Shown here: positions 42,232 through 51,552 of the stretch, piece after piece
How the letters are laid out: each line of letters starts with the position of its first letter
How positions within the stretch are numbered: position 1 is the stretch's first letter
Assembly (NCBI RefSeq): GCF_034931405.1
Contig: NZ_JAYGHA010000005.1
Location: forward strand, 124,001 to 188,000
Direction: 5' to 3'
Length of the DNA: 64,000 nt
Source: RDYJ01 sp034931405
GTDB lineage: Bacteria; Cyanobacteriota; Cyanobacteriia; Cyanobacteriales; Nostocaceae
Notes under the pieces: model-generated
The model's database searches: none
What the model was told of the DNA's origin: nothing
What the model saw: only the letters and a program-made list of their open reading frames with translations
Program-made: the position numbers and the translations under genes

Positions 42232-43436
42232 ACTAACATCCCCGCAATACCAGCAGTAATAAAACTAGCAAGTAATCCCCCAATCATTGATTTAAAACCC
42301 ATCCGCGCTAAATCATGTTGACGGTTAGGAGCTATAGCAGTCATACTACCAATAGTAATCCCAATTGTACCAATATTAGCAAAATTACATAAAGCATAAG
42401 TAGTAATAATCGCAGCGCGTTGGGAAATTTGCTGCTGCTTAATCATTTCACCTAAATCCAAATATGCCAGAAATTCATTTAAAATCGTCTTTTTACCCAA
42501 TAAAGCCCCAATTTTACCACAATCAGCCCAAGGTATACCCATCAACCAAGCTACGGGAGACATAATAAAAGATAACATCCACTCTAAGGATAATTGCGGT
42601 AAACCTACCAGTGAACCCAACCATCCTAATAACGCATTTACAGCAGCCAGCAAACCCAAAAAGGCAATAATCATCACACCCACATTCACCGCTAACTGAA
42701 CACCATCAAGCGCCCCGTTCGTTGCTGCATCAATTACATTGACAGCATTACTCTTTGTTTCCACACTGATTTTACCAGCAGTTTCCGATACTTCTGTTTC
42801 TGGATAGAGTAACTTTGATACTATCAAAGAAGTAGGAGCAGTCATAAAAAAAGCAGCTACTAAGTGTTCTGCGGGAATACCGAAAGAAAGGTAAGCACCC
42901 AGTACACCGCCGGCAATAGTAGAAAAACCACCAGTCATCACCGCAAATAGTTCTGATTGGGTCATGTTTGCTACATAAGGCTTAACCATTAACGCCGCTT
43001 CTGTCGGACCTAGAAAGATATTTCCAGCGCAGGATAAAGACTCAGAACCAGTTGTTTTCATGGTTTTCATCATTACCCAAGCCAAGCTACTAACTATTCT
43101 CTGGACAATGCCATAGTGATATAAAACACCGATAAAAGCAGAGAAAAATATGATAGTTGGTAAAACTTGAAAAGCAAAAAAATGATCTTTGAAATTTTCA
43201 CCAAAGACAAATTTAGCACCGACATCAGAAAAAGCTAAGAAATTACCGATAATATCCCCCAAAGACTTAAAGAGATTCAAACCCCAGGAAGTTTTCAGAA
43301 TTACCAATGCTAAAAGAAATTCCAACCCTAAACCCCAAGCTATAGTTCGCCAACGCACAGCATGACGGTTAACAGAAAGGGCATAAGATATACCAATAAA
43401 AACTAAAATACCTAGCGCCGAAATAGCCCGTTCCAT
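42228..43436 (-). CDS. NupC-type concentrative nucleoside transporter
   Basis: A 402-residue membrane protein of the CNT family, which takes up nucleosides with sodium or proton symport. The re-entrant/core motifs are visible: SLSCAGNIFLGPTEAALMVKPYV (about residues 133-155), MTGGFSTIAGGVLGAYLSFGI (about 167-187), and the C-terminal ALCNFANIGTIGITIGSM (about 351-368). About ten hydrophobic segments are predicted by eye. It is divergent from the truncated WD40 gene; the Zur-like box in the shared promoter (43536) might affect it as well. Confidence 0.93.
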   Translation of the reverse strand: MERAISALGILVFIGISYALSVNRHAVRWRTIAWGLGLEFLLALVILKTSWGLNLFKSLGDIIGNFLAFSDVGAKFVFGENFKDHFFAFQVLPTIIFFSAFIGVLYHYGIVQRIVSSLAWVMMKTMKTTGSESLSCAGNIFLGPTEAALMVKPYVANMTQSELFAVMTGGFSTIAGGVLGAYLSFGIPAEHLVAAFFMTAPTSLIVSKLLYPETEVSETAGKISVETKSNAVNVIDAATNGALDGVQLAVNVGVMIIAFLGLLAAVNALLGWLGSLVGLPQLSLEWMLSFIMSPVAWLMGIPWADCGKIGALLGKKTILNEFLAYLDLGEMIKQQQISQRAAIITTYALCNFANIGTIGITIGSMTAIAPNRQHDLARMGFKSMIGGLLASFITAGIAGMLV

Positions 43437-43535
43437 TTTGATTCCTAAGCAACATTCACAAAAATAGTAGTATTTTTAACGTCCAAAAAACCTAAGTTAA
43501 AAAAATCTTGTGTGATCGAACTATTTGCGCTATCC

Positions 43536-43550
43536 TGATAACGATTCTCA
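43536..43550 (+). promoter_or_regulatory. Zur-box-like palindrome between nupC and WD40 genes
   Basis: TGATAACGATTCTCA, preceded by GCTATCC exactly as at 37921. It is 37 bp before the WD40 ATG and 100 bp from the nupC ATG. One half-site deviates (TTCTCA for TTATCA). Confidence 0.75.
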
Positions 43551-43586
43551 TTGCTTCTAGCTTGAATGTATTGTTAAATATTAATT

Positions 43587-44270
43587 ATGTCCTTAAAAGC
43601 AAAGATACAGGGTGATTTTCAGCAATCTTGGGAAGGTACGTTATCAGATTATATAACAGCGATCGCTTGGTCCCCCCAAGGTAAAATTCTTGCAGCCAGT
43701 TCAGCCGCTGGAGAAGTAATTTTATACCATAATCTAGAACAGCAATTAGTCAAATATTTACAAACTTCTAACGGAGAATCTGTAGACAGTCTTGTTTTTT
43801 CTCAAGATGGACGATTTTTAGCGGCAGGTGGGCAAAATGGACAAGTGAAAATTTGGCGTTTACAGTCACAGGAAGCAGAACTGATCAGCGTTCTAGAAAA
43901 TAACCGCACCTGGGTAGACCGCATGGCCTGGAGTCCTACCAAAAATCAACTAGCTTTTAGTTGTGGTCGTTATGTGCAGGTATGGAACGCAGACACAGGT
44001 AACACAGAAACCACCCTCAATTTTGATACTTCCTCTGTCCAAGATATTACTTGGCATCCCAATGGAGAAAGTTTAGCCGTTGCGGGTTATCAGAGTCTGA
44101 AAATTTGGATGGCTGAAAATTGGGATGATGATCCCTCGCTTGTACCAGTTGATTCAACCAGTTTAGTAATCTTATGGTCAGCAGATGGTAAATATATTGC
44201 TTCTGGGAACAGGGAACAGGGAACAGGAAGATGGGGAGAAAAATTTGTTCTTTATTCATCTTTCTCCTGA
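43587..44270 (+). pseudogene. WD40-repeat protein, C-terminally truncated
   Basis: The first 210 residues align throughout with the complete WD40 protein at 59465-60505 (LSDYITAIAWSPQGKILAASSAAGEV here, matching LADYITALTWSLSGQKLAATSAAGEV there, each read in parts). After GKYIASGN the sequence runs into GGGAACA heptad repeats (44203-44232) and ends as REQGTGRWGEKFVLYSSFS, losing about 130 residues, or three blades of the propeller. The next gene is missing its start at the same junction. A repeat-mediated deletion is the simplest cause. A Zur-like box precedes the gene. Confidence 0.82.
44203..44232. repeat. GGGAACA heptads at a deletion junction
   Basis: Three to four GGGAACA units follow the last homologous WD40 codon. 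The same unit flanks the frameshifted four-helix gene at 27160 and 27557. It marks the breakpoint between the WD40 and DUF606 genes. Confidence 0.75.
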
Positions 44271-44284
44271 ACTTCTGACTGGCA

Positions 44285-44710
44285 TTGGTTAATGGTGCTG
44301 TATTGCCGATTCAAAGCAATCTCAATGCTCAGTTAGCGCGATCGCTCAATTCTGTACCCCTAGCCGCAGATATTTCTTACCTTGTCGGTTCAATTGCGTT
44401 GATTAGTTTTTTATACACAGGTTGGTTTGGTCATCCAGATTGGTCTGCTTTAGCCAAAGCTCCCCGATGGACTCTGATGGGTGGTTTATTCGGAGTTTGG
44501 TATATTACCGCCAGTGCTTACTTCACATCTATTTTGGGGACTACCTTGACTCAGGGGCTAATTATATGTGGACAAGCAATTACTGGTTTGGTAACTGACC
44601 ATTTTGGCTGGAAGTCCCTTAACCGCCGTCGCCTCAAAGCTAATCGTCGTCTAGTGATAGGACTCTTAATTGTGGCAATTTTTTTGCTTTCTCTACCAAC
44701 TGGAGTTTAG
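44285..44710 (+). CDS. DUF606/YdcZ-type small DMT transporter, 5' end lost
   Basis: A 141-residue membrane protein of the DUF606 (YdcZ) group in the drug/metabolite transporter superfamily; four to five membrane helices. The family's first helix normally starts 8-10 residues before GAVLPIQSNLNAQLARSL; here a stop codon lies three codons before the TTG used as start (44285), so the N-terminus was removed at the repeat junction. The C-terminal half TQGLIICGQAITGLVTDHFGW is normal. A second DUF606 gene follows, as these transporters often occur in pairs. Possibly non-functional. Confidence 0.75.
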   Translation: MVNGAVLPIQSNLNAQLARSLNSVPLAADISYLVGSIALISFLYTGWFGHPDWSALAKAPRWTLMGGLFGVWYITASAYFTSILGTTLTQGLIICGQAITGLVTDHFGWKSLNRRRLKANRRLVIGLLIVAIFLLSLPTGV

Positions 44711-44881
44711 ACTAATTTCTCCTCCTAATCCGTTAAAGTCTCTCTAGGCAAGGCTTTAAGGCTTTCCAAGTCATTTTACGTCTTGTAAGTCATAAACCTT
44801 ATACCCCAAGGGGTTAAGCCTACAAGAAAAGATTTAGTCTAAACTCCAATACCAACCTAATACTTTTTTAGGATCATCATT

Positions 44882-45355
44882 ATGGATATTTTATTAGCAT
44901 TGCTTGGCGCTGGTTCGGCTGGTGGTTTTTCAACAATTGGAACAGCCATTAATGCCCAATTAAAGACAATACTCCACTCTCCAATAGCAGCAGCAGCAAT
45001 TAATTTCTTAGTTGGTTTTACTATCCTCACGTTACTGCTAGGACTTGGTATTTTCAAACCCTTGAATCTTGACTTACTTTTTATTACTCCTTGGTGGGCA
45101 TTTTTTGGCGGTTTATTAGGTGCAATTTTCGTCACATTAAGTACCTTAATAGTTCCTAAATTGGGTTTAACTACCACTACTTTAGATGTGATATTTAGCC
45201 AGATGTTTATGTCAATGGTGATTGATCATTTGGGATGGTTTGGTGCTATTAAATATCCGATTAACACACCCAAAATATTAGGAATTGCTACATTAGTAAT
45301 AGCGGTTGTAATTAATCAATTGGATACAAACTATTCTCATGAAAATGTCGATTAG
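44882..45355 (+). CDS. DUF606/YdcZ-type small DMT transporter
   Basis: A 157-residue protein with five hydrophobic segments. The family hallmarks GGFSTIGTAINAQLKT (near residue 18), PWWAFFGGLLGAIFVTLSTLIVPKLG (about 71-96) and the MSMVIDHLGWFG motif (near 114) are intact. It likely pairs with the preceding truncated paralogue as a heteromeric transporter. The substrate is unknown. A 170-bp gap with a palindromic stretch (CCCCAAGGGG near 44805) separates the two genes. Confidence 0.85.
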   Translation: MDILLALLGAGSAGGFSTIGTAINAQLKTILHSPIAAAAINFLVGFTILTLLLGLGIFKPLNLDLLFITPWWAFFGGLLGAIFVTLSTLIVPKLGLTTTTLDVIFSQMFMSMVIDHLGWFGAIKYPINTPKILGIATLVIAVVINQLDTNYSHENVD

Positions 45356-45455
45356 TGCCTTGGATAATTTTGAACAATCGTTATATTTTTTAAACTCATC
45401 TACTCACGGTAAAATTACACAAATTATTCCCTTACATCTAAGAATAGCAAAAACT

Positions 45456-46007
45456 ATGGAATGGCTTAATCAACCTGCTAATTGGTCGCATTCTGAGCAG
45501 CACATCATCATTACAACTGCACCAAAAACCGATTTTTGGCGGATAACTCACTATGGTTTTATTCGTGATAGTGGACATTTCTACTTTGACCGAGTGAGTA
45601 CAGATTTTGTTGTTGATGTCAAGATAAAAGGCAAATATAAGGACTTATATGATCAGGCAGGAATTATGATTCGTGCCGATGAAAAACATTGGATTAAAAC
45701 TGGAATTGAATATGTTGATGGAGTGCAAAATGTGAGTGCTGTCGTCACTCATAACTATTCAGATTGGTCATTCACACCTTTGTTAAATCCTCCTGATATT
45801 TTTCAGCTACGGGTTGAACGATGTCAAGAGGCTATTCATATCGCTTATTTAGATGAATATGACCGCTATGTTCCCTTGAGAATGGCTTATTTTCCAGTTC
45901 AGCAAGATATTCAAGTCGGAATTATGTGTGCATCACCACAAGGAAATGGATATGAGGTGATTTTTGAGGATTATCAATTAACAAAAAAAGGTGAAAAATC
46001 ATCATGA
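45456..46007 (+). CDS. DUF1349 family protein
   Basis: A 183-residue protein of the DUF1349 (YnaI-like, concanavalin/jelly-roll-like) family. The start MEWLNQPANWS, the centre SGHFYFDRVSTDFVVDVKIKG, YDQAGIMIRADEKHWIKTGIEYVDG and the end VGIMCASPQGNGYEVIFEDY are typical. An in-frame ATG at 45339 would add 39 residues and overlap the upstream transporter gene; the later ATG is chosen because the family starts there. It overlaps the next gene by 4 bp. The biological role of the family is not established. Confidence 0.88.
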   Translation: MEWLNQPANWSHSEQHIIITTAPKTDFWRITHYGFIRDSGHFYFDRVSTDFVVDVKIKGKYKDLYDQAGIMIRADEKHWIKTGIEYVDGVQNVSAVVTHNYSDWSFTPLLNPPDIFQLRVERCQEAIHIAYLDEYDRYVPLRMAYFPVQQDIQVGIMCASPQGNGYEVIFEDYQLTKKGEKSS

Positions 46008-46675
46008 ATATTCAAGATTTAGCTAATTCTATCCTCCAAAAACAATCAGAATTATCAACAGATAGAGCTTTTTTAGTTGCTGTCAGTGGGATTGATGGTT
46101 CTGGGAAAGGTTATTTTACTGAAAAATTAATCACTGCTTTGAATCAGCAAAATATTCATGCTGTTGCCATTAATTTAGATGCTTGGCATAAGTTACCAAG
46201 TGAGCGATTTAATTCTGAAAATCCAGGAGAGTATTTTTATCATCATGCTTTTCACTTTGATGATCTATTTCAAAAATTGATAGTGCCGTTAAAAAATCAA
46301 CGAATGATTAATTTAACGACTGTTTTAACTGGAATTACAGGTATACCACAAACCTATAATTATCAATTTGAAAATGTGGATGTAATTGTGCTTGAAGGAA
46401 TATTTTTGCTGAAGCGATCGCTCCAACATTTTTATGATTTTAAGATTTGGATTGATTGTTCATTTGCAACTGCTTTGGAGAGAGCAGTTCAGCGAAATCA
46501 AGAAGATATTTCACCAGAACAGATAATTGAGGATTACCAAAAAATTTATTTTCCTGCCCAAAAAGTTCATTTGGCAATTGACAATCCCAAATCAAGTACA
46601 GACATGATTTATATTAATGATTTCAAGTTAGGTGTTTACCATGATCCACCGAATGCCCCTTCCTCAACAATGTAA
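46004..46675 (+). CDS. Uridine-kinase-like P-loop protein
   Basis: A 223-residue NTPase of the uridine kinase/phosphoribulokinase-like group. The P-loop is GIDGSGKGYFT (near residue 27): the usual Ser/Thr after GK is displaced by Gly-Tyr, which still leaves Thr two positions on. The substrate-side segment NLDAWHKLPSERFNSENPGEYFYHHAF (about residues 58-84) and VIVLEGIFLLKRSL (near 128) match kinases of this type. Translationally coupled to the DUF1349 gene. With the nucleoside transporter nearby, a nucleoside substrate is plausible but unproven. Confidence 0.82.
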   Translation: MNIQDLANSILQKQSELSTDRAFLVAVSGIDGSGKGYFTEKLITALNQQNIHAVAINLDAWHKLPSERFNSENPGEYFYHHAFHFDDLFQKLIVPLKNQRMINLTTVLTGITGIPQTYNYQFENVDVIVLEGIFLLKRSLQHFYDFKIWIDCSFATALERAVQRNQEDISPEQIIEDYQKIYFPAQKVHLAIDNPKSSTDMIYINDFKLGVYHDPPNAPSSTM

Positions 46676-46688
46676 GGTTGGGAAAATG

Positions 46689-46922
46689 TCAAGAAGAACC
46701 AATTAATTGACCAATCTCATCTAACTTCTGTGCCAATATTTCTTGTAAAGATTGCAGTTGTTCACGACTAGCATTAGCTAAAGTCGTCTCAGATAACCCA
46801 CTACTAATTTTTTGAAGAACTGCTTTGATTTCTTTCGATTCTGATGGCTCTGGTGTTAAATATCCAGCCTTAATGCCTTTAATTAAATCCCGTGTCTCAG
46901 GTACAGTCAAATTTTCCTTCAA
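46689..46922 (-). CDS. Small helical hypothetical protein
   Basis: A 77-residue acidic protein with two helical parts: RDLIKGIKAGYLTP and a C-terminal coiled-coil-like EQLQSLQEILAQKLDEIGQLIG. No recognised family. It is convergent with the kinase gene, 13 bp apart. The sequence composition and codon use look genuinely coding. Confidence 0.55.
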   Translation of the reverse strand: MKENLTVPETRDLIKGIKAGYLTPEPSESKEIKAVLQKISSGLSETTLANASREQLQSLQEILAQKLDEIGQLIGSS

Positions 46923-47391
46923 TTGTTTGTTGGTTCTGAGTTTGAAAATAAAAATAACTATATTATCCCGATGCGAATCCCAAAAACGCCCGTGCTTTAG
47001 CGCGAAACTTCTTCACCCTGAGCGAAGTCGAAGGGTCAAAGTTATCCGATGATGTAAAGCCAGGCATTCGGCACTAGATTTACAATGTAAAAAAGCAGGA
47101 AGCTGGCGCAACAGGTGGAATGGTCACTGAGCTTTGTCAAAGTGTCGAATCCCCATATAAACTATCCCCCTTGCTCCCTGCTCCTCTGCTTCTTTTTCAA
47201 GTGGGGTAACTTTTTTGCCCACCCACCCTTACCCGTAAAAACTGTATTTTTGAGGCTAAATTCGCCTAACCACACCTTAATGGACGGACACCACTACCGT
47301 TACAAAGATTAAATTTACTTAATATTTCGTTACGATAAGGGCATTGAGAGAAAAAACAAACTTCTCAATGCTCATGTCACAGGTGAATACC
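46923..47391. other. Intergenic region with a CCCTGAGCGAAGTCGAAGGG-type hairpin
   Basis: No gene. At 47011-47040 a palindromic ACCCTGAGCGAAGTCGAAGGGT-like unit occurs (read as ACCCTGAGCG / AAGTCGAAGGGT), a repeat common in bacterial genomes. A related TGAGCTTTGTCAAAGTG lies at 47129. The protease promoter should be near 47330. Confidence 0.55.
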
Positions 47392-48516
47392 ATGAATAGT
47401 ACAATTCGGGTTGGCAACCTCTTTGGAATACCTTTTTATATACATCCTTCCTGGTTTTTAGTTTTGGGTTTGGTAACTTGGAGCTATAGCAGTGGACTAG
47501 CGGCACAATTTCCCCAACTAGGTGGAGGATTACCCTTATTGCTGGGATTGATGACAGCACTGTTATTATTTGGTTCAGTTGTCGCTCATGAATTAGGACA
47601 CAGCTTTGTCGCTATTCGTCAAGGAATTGATGTCAAATCAATTACACTATTTATATTTGGTGGACTGGCAAGCTTAGAAAAAGAATCGCCAACTCCAGGA
47701 ACAGCTTTTTGGGTAGCTATTGCAGGACCAATAGTTAGTTTGATGCTATTTGCTACAGCGACCGCAGTTGGTTTTGCGACTGCTGCATCTGGACCATTGG
47801 CTGCTATCCTTGGTCTACTAGCTTCTGTTAATTTGACCTTAGCTCTGTTTAACCTCATTCCTGGCTTGCCTTTGGACGGAGGAAATATACTTAAAGCAAT
47901 AGTTTGGAAAATTACTGGTAAATCCTATAAAGGAGTGGTTGTTGCCAGCCGAATTGGACAAATCTTTGGTTGGTTAGCGATCGCATCTGGTTTAATTCCT
48001 CTACTATTGTTGGGTAGCTTTGCTAACTTCTGGAACTTGTTAATTGGCTTCTTTCTGCTGCAAAATGCTGGAAATGCTGCCCAATTTGCTAGAGTGCAAG
48101 AAAAACTCACAGGTTTAACAGCAGCGGATGCTGTAAATAACGATAGCCCAATTGTCAAAGCAAATTTGAATTTAAGAGAGTTTGCAGATCAACAACTCTT
48201 AAATGCTCAGGAATACCGTCGTTTCTTGGTGACAGATGAGCAAGGACAATTGTTAGGAGCAATATCAGTTGATGACTTGAGAACCATCCCAAATACATTA
48301 TGGGCAGAAACTCAAGTTGTCAAAGTGATGAAACCAATTGAGCAGTCTACTACTGTACAATCAGATCAACCGTTGCTAGAAGTAGTACAGTTACTCGAAA
48401 CAAAAAAATTATCCGCACTGACTGTAATTCGTGATAATGGGTTGTTAGTCGGAATTTTAGAAAAAGCTGCAATTATCAACTTACTTCAGAACAAAGTACA
48501 AACAAAATTTGCATAA
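47392..48516 (+). CDS. Site-2 protease (M50) with CBS-domain pair
   Basis: An intramembrane zinc metalloprotease of the Rip/SpoIVFB type (about 374 residues from ATG 47392). HELGH in VVAHELGHSFVAIRQG provides the zinc His residues and Glu; the third ligand is Asp in NLIPGLPLDGGNIL (near residue 160). Five to six membrane segments fill residues 10-235; two CBS domains follow (about 245-370), which usually bind adenine nucleotides and tune the protease. In-frame ATG 47374 is an alternative start. Substrate unknown, probably an anti-sigma factor or membrane regulator. Confidence 0.92.
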   Translation: MNSTIRVGNLFGIPFYIHPSWFLVLGLVTWSYSSGLAAQFPQLGGGLPLLLGLMTALLLFGSVVAHELGHSFVAIRQGIDVKSITLFIFGGLASLEKESPTPGTAFWVAIAGPIVSLMLFATATAVGFATAASGPLAAILGLLASVNLTLALFNLIPGLPLDGGNILKAIVWKITGKSYKGVVVASRIGQIFGWLAIASGLIPLLLLGSFANFWNLLIGFFLLQNAGNAAQFARVQEKLTGLTAADAVNNDSPIVKANLNLREFADQQLLNAQEYRRFLVTDEQGQLLGAISVDDLRTIPNTLWAETQVVKVMKPIEQSTTVQSDQPLLEVVQLLETKKLSALTVIRDNGLLVGILEKAAIINLLQNKVQTKFA

Positions 48517-48981
48517 TCTCTTCAATTCTCCAAATGAAAACTCAAAATTGCCTTGAAAAGAAAGCAGTTTTGAGTTTTGAGTTTTGATTTTTGTAGATAA
48601 GTAAGTACGCTTATATGCACCCTAAGCATAACTCCTCCGAACTCGACAAAAAAGATTGGGAGTGTTGCTAACGAACTTAGTCAATGGTGAACGAAGCTGT
48701 AGAGTAAAATAGCTATAACTCAGACAAGGTAAGTATTCTAGCTTTCAATATGTCTGTACTAAGGTAGTATGTTTGTCCTATTGCCACTAATTCGATCACT
48801 TGGTACTGTGAATCATCTACTCAGTGATAACTGATACATAGTTACTATAGTATGTATGTATTGGTTGTTTACTCGATTTACCTGTTGTATAGTTGGGTGG
48901 TGAGTGAATTTTGAGTAAATAGCTTGAGGTAAGTGTTGCCTTGACTTGCGAGAGAGAGTCACAGCCAAGGCAAAAAATTAA
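48517..48981. other. Intergenic region, nothing recognisable
   Basis: Between the protease and tRNA-Leu I see no gene or clear repeat. A weak inverted repeat around CAGTTTTGAGTTTTGAGTTTTGA (short TTTTGAG repeats, near 48570) is the only structure. Confidence 0.5.
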
Positions 48982-49062
48982 TGCGGATGGCGAGACTCGA
49001 ACTCGCAAGGCAAAGCCACACGCACCTCAAGCGTGCGCGTATACCAATTCCGCCACATCCGC
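48982..49062 (-). tRNA. tRNA-Leu (anticodon GAG)
   Basis: On the minus strand GCGGATG pairs with CATCCGC (acceptor), the D-loop region is TGGCGGAATTGGTATAC, the anticodon stem CACGC/GCGTG encloses TTGAGGT with anticodon GAG, and the T-arm is GCGAGTTCGAGTCTCGC. A variable arm of leucine (class II) type is present but short. CCA is not encoded. Reads CUC and CUU codons. Confidence 0.95.
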
Positions 49063-49324
49063 ACGTTTGCCTAGAATAACAATATAGCATAGAAAATCAA
49101 TAATGGAAGATATTTTCCAAAATTTTTGCAAAATGTTTTAATCAGGGAAGAGGGATTGGGGAGATGGGGAGATGGGGAGATGGGGAGAAAATTATTTACT
49201 TCTTCTCTGTTCCCTGTTAAGAGTTCCCTAATAAATTTGTGAGAATTTACAGTAATGCGACAGCTTTAATTGAACAGGATGGGAGAGAATGTCAATCTAC
49301 TGGTACTAATATCGCAACTAAAAA

Positions 49325-50671
49325 ATGAAGTTTGACAAAATTTTAATTGCTAATCGTGGAGAAATAGCTCTTCGCATTCTCCGCGCCTGTGAAGAAATGG
49401 GAATTGCGACGGTTGCTATTCACTCCACCGTTGACCGGAATGCTCTCCACGTGCAACTAGCTGATGAAGCGGTTTGTATTGGTGAACCAGCCAGCAGTAA
49501 AAGTTATCTGAATATTCCCAACATTATTGCAGCTGCCCTAACGCGTGGTGCTACAGCTATTCATCCTGGTTATGGGTTTTTGTCAGAAAATGCCAGATTT
49601 GCAGAAATTTGTGCTGACCACCACATTGCTTTCATTGGACCAACACCCGAAGCTATTCGCTTAATGGGTGATAAATCCACCGCGAAAGAAACCATGCAAA
49701 AAGCCGGAGTCCCGACAGTACCAGGTAGTGAGGGCTTAGTCGAAACCGTAGAAGAAGGGTTTGCGATCGCCAAAGATATCGGCTACCCTGTGATGATTAA
49801 AGCTACAGCCGGCGGTGGTGGACGGGGAATGCGGCTTGTCCGTTCCGAAGACGAATTTGTCAAACTTTTCCATGCAGCCCAAGGGGAAGCAGGAGCAGCT
49901 TTTGGTAATGCCGGCGTTTATATAGAAAAATTTATTGAACGTCCCCGTCACATTGAATTTCAAATTTTAGCGGACAACTACGGCAACGTTATTCATTTAG
50001 GCGAAAGAGATTGTTCAATTCAGCGTCGTAACCAAAAGTTATTAGAAGAAGCCCCCAGTCCCGCACTCAATGAAGACCTAAGACAAAAAATGGGAAAAGC
50101 AGCCGTCAAAGCTGCCCAATTTATCAACTACACCGGCGCAGGAACTATCGAATTTCTCCTGGATAAATCCGGTAAATTCTACTTCATGGAAATGAACACC
50201 CGCATACAAGTTGAGCATCCAGTTACAGAAATGGTTACTGGCATAGATTTGCTAGTAGAACAAATTCGCATTGCTCAAGGTGAAAAACTAGGCTTGTCAC
50301 AAAAGCAAGTAGTTCTCAGAGGTCATTCCATTGAATGCCGTATTAACGCCGAAGATCCCGATCATGATTTTCGTCCAGCACCAGGTAAAATTAGCGGCTA
50401 TTTACCACCCGGAGGACCCGGCGTGCGGATTGACTCCCACGTTTACACAGATTACCAAATTCCCCCTTATTACGATTCCCTCATCGGTAAGTTAATTGTC
50501 TGGGGACCCGACCGAGCTACAGCCATTAACCGCATGAAACGGGCTTTAAGAGAGTGTGCAATTACCGGACTACCCACTACAATTGCTTTTCATCAAAAAA
50601 TCATGGAAAACGAGCAGTTTTTACAGGGTAATGTTTATACCAGCTTTGTCCAGGACATGAAATTGCAGTGA
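49325..50671 (+). CDS. accC: Biotin carboxylase subunit of acetyl-CoA carboxylase
   Basis: ATP-dependent carboxylation of the biotin on AccB, first step of fatty acid synthesis. The full 448 residues: KILIANRGEIALRILRA at the start, the Gly-rich ATP loop KATAGGGGRGMRLV (near 159), HIEFQILADNYGNVIHLGERDCSIQRRNQKLLEEAPS (about 209-245), MEMNTRIQVEHPVTEMVTG (about 287-305) with catalytic Glu/Arg, and GHSIECRINAEDP (near 335). Monocistronic, as usual in cyanobacteria. Confidence 0.97.
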   Translation: MKFDKILIANRGEIALRILRACEEMGIATVAIHSTVDRNALHVQLADEAVCIGEPASSKSYLNIPNIIAAALTRGATAIHPGYGFLSENARFAEICADHHIAFIGPTPEAIRLMGDKSTAKETMQKAGVPTVPGSEGLVETVEEGFAIAKDIGYPVMIKATAGGGGRGMRLVRSEDEFVKLFHAAQGEAGAAFGNAGVYIEKFIERPRHIEFQILADNYGNVIHLGERDCSIQRRNQKLLEEAPSPALNEDLRQKMGKAAVKAAQFINYTGAGTIEFLLDKSGKFYFMEMNTRIQVEHPVTEMVTGIDLLVEQIRIAQGEKLGLSQKQVVLRGHSIECRINAEDPDHDFRPAPGKISGYLPPGGPGVRIDSHVYTDYQIPPYYDSLIGKLIVWGPDRATAINRMKRALRECAITGLPTTIAFHQKIMENEQFLQGNVYTSFVQDMKLQ

Positions 50672-50855
50672 TTGGGGATTGGGGATTGGGGATTGGGGAT
50701 TGGGGATTGGGGATTGGGGATTGGTGACTAGGAATAGAAAAAACTTATTCTCCTCTGCTCCCCTGCTCCCCTGCTCCCCTGCTCCCTTTCCTCTTCACTG
50801 TCACCTGTCACCTGTCACCTGTCACCTGTCACCTGTTACCTGTCACCTGTTACCT
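50670..50855. repeat. Heptad tandem repeats, three classes
   Basis: GGGGATT units (50674-50728), then CCCCTGCT units (50755-50785), then CACCTGT units (50800-50850) fill the gap between accC and the convergent yggT gene. The last class reaches the yggT stop codon. Confidence 0.9.
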
Positions 50856-51147
50856 AACTAACACGCGCCATCATTGTCAGTAATCCTTGCTGGCCTAGCA
50901 AAATTTCTCGCAATAGGCTGAAAATACCAACCCAAATAATAGGGGTGATATCTACCCCACCAATGGGGGGTACTAGCTTTCGCAATAGCACTAAAAAGGG
51001 TTCAGTTGGCCAAGCGATGAGATTAAAAGGCAACCGATTAAGATTTGCTTGGGGATACCAAGTCAGAATAATGCGGAAAATAAACAAAAATGTCATCAGT
51101 CCCAAAACGGGTCCGAGAATCCAAGCAGTTAGGTTAACACCAGTCAT
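50854..51147 (-). CDS. YggT family membrane protein
   Basis: A 97-residue integral membrane protein with two main hydrophobic stretches (about residues 6-26 and 65-85). The conserved YggT signature is visible as RIILTWYPQANLNRLPFNLIAWPTEPFLVLLRKLVPPIGG (about 25-64, in parts). In plants and cyanobacteria related proteins (YLMG/Ycf19) affect thylakoid/nucleoid organisation and cell division. It ends in a CACCTGT tandem repeat. Confidence 0.9.
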   Translation of the reverse strand: MTGVNLTAWILGPVLGLMTFLFIFRIILTWYPQANLNRLPFNLIAWPTEPFLVLLRKLVPPIGGVDITPIIWVGIFSLLREILLGQQGLLTMMARVS

Positions 51148-51375
51148 GGCTTTCAGCTACTATCTGTGAAGAAATCAAATCAAATTAACTTAGGGGAGCA
51201 AGCCAGAAAATTTTCCGCTTTTTACAGCATTCTCTCTCATTTTAACTAAATGCCGTCATTTTCTCTAAGGGAGAACTCTTAACTGATAACTGATAACTAA
51301 AATAACAACTTCTCAAGGAACTGATACACCATTAAAATTAAAATGAACTGTGTGTGTAAAAAAAGGTTGAGAACT

Positions 51376-51495
51376 ATGACACCCTCTTTAGCAAATTTTC
51401 TTTGGAGTCTGGTTTGGGGTACTGCTATTGTGGTCATCCCTGCTACTGTTGGCTTGATTTTCATCAGTCAGAAAGATAAAATCCAACGAAATTAA
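51376..51495 (+). CDS. psbX: Photosystem II protein PsbX
   Basis: A 39-residue single-helix PSII subunit near the Qb site: TPSLANFLWSLVWGTAIVVI then PATVGLIFISQKDKIQRN. The length, the N-terminal TPSLANFL and the C-terminal basic tail match PsbX of cyanobacteria. A purine-rich AGGTTGAGA lies 8 bp before the ATG. Confidence 0.93.
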   Translation: MTPSLANFLWSLVWGTAIVVIPATVGLIFISQKDKIQRN

Positions 51496-51498
51496 GGA

Positions 51499-51552
51499 AT
51501 AGGGAACTGGGGACTGGGGACTGGGGACTGGGGACTGGGGACTGGGAACTGG
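51499..51552. repeat. GGGGACT heptad array downstream of psbX
   Basis: About seven GGGGACT/GGGAACT units immediately after the psbX stop codon. Same class as 62404-62462. Confidence 0.9.

Noticed and set aside
48817..49008. Minus-strand frame overlapping tRNA-Leu
   Set aside because: It runs through the tRNA gene and has no domain or ribosome site.
50679..50861. Short open frame on the plus strand after accC
   Set aside because: It is only the translation of heptad tandem repeats.
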